A DNA stretch of 8,109 nt from Alphaproteobacteria bacterium (lineage in GTDB: Bacteria > Pseudomonadota > Alphaproteobacteria > Reyranellales > Reyranellaceae). The stretch covers positions 1 through 8,109 of the forward strand of contig JABCYT010000124.1 of NCBI GenBank assembly GCA_013290035.1. The letters are read 5' to 3'. Positions 5,638 through 8,109 of this stretch are shown here, piece by piece; positions within the stretch are counted from its first letter, which is position 1; every line of letters starts with the position of its first letter. The notes under the pieces are model-generated. The model had not been told where the DNA came from, ran no database searches, and was given only the letters and a program-made list of their open reading frames with translations. Position numbers and translations under genes: made by a program.

Positions 5638-6594
5638 CTACATGAAGAGCTTTTCCGCTTTGCGGTCGCTGTAGAGCCCGGACACGAATTCGCCGTAGCC
5701 GTTGTAGAGCAAGGTCGGGACGCGGTCGTCGCTGCCCAGCGGCTTCTCGGTCGCCTGGCTCCAGCGCGGATGCGGCACCTGCGGGTTCACGTTGGCCCAG
5801 AAGCCATATTCGCTCGACTGCAGCGCTTCCCAGAAGGTCGCCGGCCGCTTGTCGCTGAAGTCGATGCTGACGATCGACTTCACGCTCTTGAAGCCGTACT
5901 TCCATGGCGTGACCAGGCGCAGCGGCGCGCCGTTCTGCTTGGCAATCGGCTTGCCGTAGAGGCCGGTGGCGATGAAGGCGAGGTCGTTCATCGCCTCGTC
6001 CATCGCCAGGCCCTCGGTGTAGGGCCAGGGATAGAGCGGGTCGCGCTGCTCGGGCATCACCGCGGGCTTTAGCAGCGTCTTCAGGACGACATACTTGGCG
6101 CTCGCCGTGGGCTTGCACAGCTCGACCAGCGAGCGCAGCGGAAAGCCGCTCCACGGCACGACCATCGACCAGGTCTCGACGCAGCGGTGGCGGTAGACGC
6201 GCTCCTCGAGCTGCAGCTTGGCGAGAAGATCGTCGATGCCGATCTCGAACGGCTTCTCGACCAGGCCGCCGACCTTGATCGTCCACGGCCGCACCTCGAG
6301 CTTCTGCGCCTCGCGGTAGATGCTCTTGTCGGTGCCGAATTCGTAATAGTTGTTGTAGGTGTTGACCCTCCGCTCCTCGGTCATCGGCGCAGGGATGCCA
6401 TATTTGTCGTTGCGTTTGGCCGGGTAGAGGGCGGCCGACGGATCCTTGGTATCTGCCCACGCCATTGCCGGCAGGGCCGCGGCCACCGCGCCCAGGCCCA
6501 TCGCGCGCACCAGTTCGCGACGGTTCAGATAGCAACCCTCCGGCGTCGCCTGATTTTCGCCCAATTCCCAGCCGCGCTTGCGCTTGATCAACAT
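5638..6594 (-). CDS. msrP: Protein-methionine-sulfoxide reductase catalytic subunit MsrP (YedY)
   Basis: This 318-residue periplasmic molybdenum enzyme repairs methionine sulfoxide in exported proteins. The start at ATG 6594 follows AAAGGAG by 8 bases; a start 39 bases further upstream has no such support. A twin-arginine export signal follows a short basic N-terminus: LNRRELVRAMGLGAVAAALP (23-42), with cleavage near AWA-D. Family landmarks are NTYNNYYEFGTDKS (78-91), YRHRCVETWSMVVPWSG (134-150) with Cys138 as the expected molybdenum ligand, GLYGKPIAKQNGAPLRLVTP (211-230) and PWKYGFKSVKSI (230-241), all typical of the sulfite-oxidase fold. Length is normal. MsrP normally takes electrons from the haem membrane protein MsrQ; no msrQ lies next to it here. 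The upstream neighbour is a DUF962 membrane protein, which does not replace MsrQ. Confidence 0.97.
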   Translation of the reverse strand: MLIKRKRGWELGENQATPEGCYLNRRELVRAMGLGAVAAALPAMAWADTKDPSAALYPAKRNDKYGIPAPMTEERRVNTYNNYYEFGTDKSIYREAQKLEVRPWTIKVGGLVEKPFEIGIDDLLAKLQLEERVYRHRCVETWSMVVPWSGFPLRSLVELCKPTASAKYVVLKTLLKPAVMPEQRDPLYPWPYTEGLAMDEAMNDLAFIATGLYGKPIAKQNGAPLRLVTPWKYGFKSVKSIVSIDFSDKRPATFWEALQSSEYGFWANVNPQVPHPRWSQATEKPLGSDDRVPTLLYNGYGEFVSGLYSDRKAEKLFM

Positions 6595-6620
6595 GCGTAG
6601 GACTCCTTTGCGCCTCTCAT

Positions 6621-6636
6621 GGCGTGGCACCACGCC
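6621..6636. other. Short hairpin between the DUF962 gene and msrP
   Basis: GGCGTG (6621-6626), loop GCAC and CACGCC (6631-6636) form a perfect 6-bp stem in the 61-base spacer upstream of msrP. There is no T-run. It may sit in the msrP leader or processing site; chance is possible. Confidence 0.3.
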
Positions 6637-6655
6637 CGTCGCAAATCAACCCTGC

Positions 6656-7168
6656 TCACCGCGCCGTGACGTCGCCTTCGCCCATGGCGTCGGCAAGGTC
6701 GCGGCGCCGGCCCATGACCACGAAGCTCTCGGCCACCAGGAACATCGGCCCGATGAATGCCTGGAAGAGATTGTCGAGCAGGGCCGGCCGCCGGCCTTCG
6801 TAGTGGTGGCCGATGAACTGCAATGCCCAGCCACCGACGAACAGGGCGATGAACGTCGTCCAGACTGCCGAGGCCGAGCCCAGCGCGCCGGCCAGCGCCT
6901 CCGCGGCATACCAGGCGACAGCCATGAGCAAGGCCATGACAAGGCCGATGCCGAGATCGAGCGCCATCCAGCCCAGCACCGCCACGATCGTCACCGCGAG
7001 CGATATCGTCCATTCGCGGCCTAAAAGCTCGAAGCGCCACAGCGACAACACCAGCAGCAGGGAGAAGACGATGATCGGAATGCCCACGAAGTGGGTCGCC
7101 TTGTTGCGCCAATCGCGATGCACGGCCGCATAGGCGCCGAGCTGGCGACGGAACAGGTCGTTGGTCAT
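6656..7168 (-). CDS. DUF962/Mpo1-like membrane protein
   Basis: This 170-residue protein has four or five hydrophobic segments (roughly 29-49, 54-73, 74-98, 101-119, 134-152). Two motifs define the family: H17-x4-N22-x3-H26 in AVHRDWRNKATHFVGIP, and QFIGHHYEGRRPALLDNLFQ (117-136) with His121/His122. Yeast Mpo1 of this family is an iron-dependent dioxygenase that removes one carbon from 2-hydroxy fatty acids; the histidines are the presumed iron ligands and are all present. Bacterial members are mostly uncharacterised, so a lipid alpha-oxidation role is inference. The ATG at 7168 follows GGAGGAG closely; an ATG 33 bases upstream lacks a good ribosome site. A small hairpin covers part of the ribosome site. 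msrP follows after 61 bases on the same strand. Confidence 0.85.
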   Translation of the reverse strand: MTNDLFRRQLGAYAAVHRDWRNKATHFVGIPIIVFSLLLVLSLWRFELLGREWTISLAVTIVAVLGWMALDLGIGLVMALLMAVAWYAAEALAGALGSASAVWTTFIALFVGGWALQFIGHHYEGRRPALLDNLFQAFIGPMFLVAESFVVMGRRRDLADAMGEGDVTAR

Positions 7169-7172
7169 GGGA

Positions 7173-7189
7173 GGCTCCTCCACGGAGCC
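7173..7189 (-). promoter_or_regulatory. Hairpin overlapping the ribosome-binding site of the DUF962 gene
   Basis: On the - strand GGCTCC, loop GTGGA and GGAGCC form a perfect 6-bp stem ending five bases before the ATG. The stem and loop include the GGAGGAG Shine-Dalgarno, so folding would hide it. Such an arrangement may lower translation or respond to a ligand, temperature or protein; nothing else shows which. Confidence 0.35.
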
Positions 7190-7234
7190 AATATGATCCA
7201 TGCCTCTACCCGGGAAAAGGCTGGGCCTGCGCGA

Positions 7235-7669
7235 CTAAGCCTTGGTCCCCGTCACTTCCAGGATCCGGGGCCACATCTTGTCCTTCCAGCCGACGTTGCC
7301 AGTGACCGCCAGGAGGATCTCGTTGTCCTGGGCCAGGATGAACCGCGGCGTCGCATCGGGCCGCGCCTTGCCCTCATCGCTCATCAGGAATGCGGGCAGG
7401 ATCCACTTGGCGTCGGCCGGCCAATACTCTTCCTTCAGCACCAGCGTCTGATCGGCGGGATGGACGATGCGGTAATCGAGTTTCTTGCAGGCGTCGGACT
7501 TGACGAAGTCGGGCTCGGACTGGGCACGCCAGATCTTGCAGCCGCCTCAAAGCTCGTGGCCGACGAACACCAGCATCGGTCGCCCAGACTGGGCCTGCGC
7601 GATGCCGTTCAATGACGGTGCGGTCGCCATCGCCAGGCCGCCCACCATCAGAGACCGTCTGTTGAACAT
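7235..7669 (-). CDS. Exported thioredoxin-like protein with in-frame TGA at the redox-active Cys position (candidate selenoprotein, UxxC)
   Basis: Read through one TGA (7549-7547), the gene encodes 144 residues. The ATG at 7669 follows AGGGGAG by 8 bases. Residues 1-27 form an export signal with twin arginines (MFNRRSLMVGGLAMATAPSL, cut near AQAQS). The first beta strand PMLVFVGHEL (31-40) leads straight into TGA at codon 41, then Gly-Gly-Cys44-Lys-Ile-Trp47: exactly C-x2-C-x2-W of SoxS-like periplasmic thioredoxin-fold proteins, with the TGA in place of the first Cys. The frame stays open for 103 codons to TAG, with 32 of the first 37 codons after TGA ending in G or C, and reaches TPRFILAQDNEILLAVTG (110-127), the expected cis-Pro region and following strand. 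Selenocysteine is the most economical reading; a TGC-to-TGA nonsense mutation is the alternative. Automatic callers would split it into a 40-residue stub and a short fragment beginning with GTG at 7441. Confidence 0.75.
7512..7543 (-). promoter_or_regulatory. Candidate bacterial SECIS stem-loop
   Basis: In the mRNA just after the TGA, GGCU (7543-7540) pairs with AGCC (7515-7512) as a lower helix. After an internal loop, CUGG (7532-7529) pairs with CCAG (7523-7520) around the five-base loop CGUGC. The apical loop begins 18 bases after the TGA and has G at its second position, fitting the published general model of bacterial SECIS elements (loop about 16-37 bases from UGA, G in the first two loop bases). 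The helices are short, so the structural support is modest. Confidence 0.45.
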
Positions 7670-7724
7670 GACGACGACTCCCCTGGAACCATTCCACGGG
7701 GCCACTATGCGCGGGCACGCTGCC

Positions 7725-7756
7725 GCGGTGAAGTCGCGCCAAGGCCGCTTCACCGC
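7725..7756. promoter_or_regulatory. Perfect 9-bp inverted repeat upstream of the selenoprotein-like gene
   Basis: GCGGTGAAG (7725-7733) and CTTCACCGC (7748-7756) are perfect complements separated by 14 bases, in the 107-base gap between the EF-G-like stop and the thioredoxin-like start. There is no T-run. The dyad could be an operator for the thioredoxin-like gene or the 3' hairpin of the EF-G-like mRNA. I see no clear promoter in the gap. Confidence 0.45.
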
Positions 7757-7776
7757 CTTGTGACCGATGGTGTGCG

Positions 7777-8109
7777 TCAGGCGGCGGCGCGCTTCTTGGT
7801 CTCCTCGACGATGCGCTCCGCTGTCCGCCCCACCAGCTCCTGCAGGTGGTCGAACTCGGTGCGGAAGGTGCCGACGCCCTGGGTCACCGAGCGGATCTCG
7901 ACGATCATGTCGGCGATCTCCGCCTCCGGCATCAGCGCCGAGACCTCGTCCCAGCCGTTCCAGCCGGCGCGGGCGTCGTAGCCCAAAAGCTGGCCGCGGC
8001 GGCCGGAGATCAGCCGCTGGATGCGCGGCGTCGATTCGCTGGGCGCCGCCACCGTCACCTTGAGGATCGGCTCGAGCAGGACCGGCCGACACTTGGGCAT
8101 GGCCTCGCT
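7777..8109 (-). CDS. Elongation factor G paralogue, C-terminal domains, 5' end outside window
   Basis: The frame is open to the window edge and gives 110 residues ending in TGA. An ATG at 8100 exists, but SEAMPKCRPVLLEPILKV running from the edge is continuous EF-G sequence, so it is internal. PVLLEPILKVTVAAP, ISGRRGQLLGYDAR and IRSVTQGVGTFRTEFDHLQE match the end of domain IV and domain V of EF-G (in the classical factor: KPVLLEPIMKVEV, SRRGQIEGM, LRSATQGRATYTMEFDHY). The insert WNGWDEVSALMPEAEI and the short tail fit the second, divergent EF-G found in many alphaproteobacteria rather than the ribosomal-operon fusA. The GTPase domain is outside the window, so a role in translocation or recycling cannot be judged. 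It is the nearest upstream gene to the candidate selenoprotein on the same strand. Confidence 0.9.
   Translation of the reverse strand, partial: SEAMPKCRPVLLEPILKVTVAAPSESTPRIQRLISGRRGQLLGYDARAGWNGWDEVSALMPEAEIADMIVEIRSVTQGVGTFRTEFDHLQELVGRTAERIVEETKKRAAA

Noticed and set aside
5156..6535. 459-residue - strand frame spanning msrP and the TctC remnant
   Set aside because: It is an out-of-frame reading of two real genes; only the msrP and TctC frames carry domain signatures and ribosome sites.
7235..7441. Separate 68-residue gene starting at GTG 7441
   Set aside because: It is the tail of the thioredoxin-like protein. The frame is continuous upstream to the TGA and beyond, and no ribosome site precedes the GTG.
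7374..7742. Alternative - strand frame avoiding the TGA in the thioredoxin-like gene
   Set aside because: Arg-rich shadow without thioredoxin features or a ribosome site. I also considered a frameshift around the TGA, but the same frame carries the conserved sequence on both sides, so no shift is needed.
1..8109. CRISPR array, prophage, integrase or insertion sequence
   Set aside because: No regularly spaced direct repeats, transposase, integrase or phage-like genes are visible in either strand; the only repeats are the REP-like palindromes.

Overview
The window is high-GC with dense, strand-clustered genes and strong GC bias at third codon positions. The gene content is an LsrB/VtlR-like LysR regulator, Tat-type signals, tripartite-transporter (TctC) and CoA-thioester enzymes, and a palindromic intergenic repeat of a kind familiar from Bradyrhizobium/Rhodopseudomonas relatives. 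This points to an alphaproteobacterium (Hyphomicrobiales or Rhodospirillales, possibly a Reyranella-like lineage). The taxonomic guess is inference only.

Left part, + strand (1-1540): the 3' end of a LysR-type regulator (2-295); then a 366-base gap with a string of hairpins ending in a textbook intrinsic terminator (501-530), read here as a small RNA gene with two anti-Shine-Dalgarno CUCCC-type modules, resembling AbcR (alpha-r15) RNAs, which sit beside lsrB/vtlR in rhizobia and Brucella; then a DUF6492-type glycosyltransferase-like protein (662-1540).

Middle part, - strand (1545-5562): an acyl-CoA dehydrogenase and a family III CoA-transferase overlap by ATGA and form a two-gene acyl-CoA unit. 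An intergenic palindromic repeat pair (3853-3979) separates them from a second cluster reading, in transcription order, an internally deleted TctC-type solute-binding protein, an enoyl-CoA hydratase/isomerase-family protein whose second catalytic Glu position is not Glu, and a small GIY-YIG-like protein.

Right part, - strand (5638-8109): in transcription order, the C-terminal end of an EF-G paralogue, a short exported thioredoxin-fold protein, a DUF962/Mpo1-like membrane protein, and the Tat-exported molybdenum enzyme MsrP. MsrP repairs oxidised methionine in the periplasm; no msrQ is visible.

The most striking item is the thioredoxin-like gene at 7235-7669. It is split by one in-frame TGA (7547-7549) that falls exactly where the first cysteine of a CxxC redox motif should be (TGA-Gly-Gly-Cys, followed by Lys-Ile-Trp). 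The reading frame, its GC3-rich codon use and the thioredoxin-like sequence continue past the TGA for 103 more codons, and a candidate bacterial SECIS stem-loop lies at the right distance downstream. This is best read as a selenocysteine UxxC periplasmic thioredoxin-like selenoprotein; the alternative is a nonsense mutation at the same codon.
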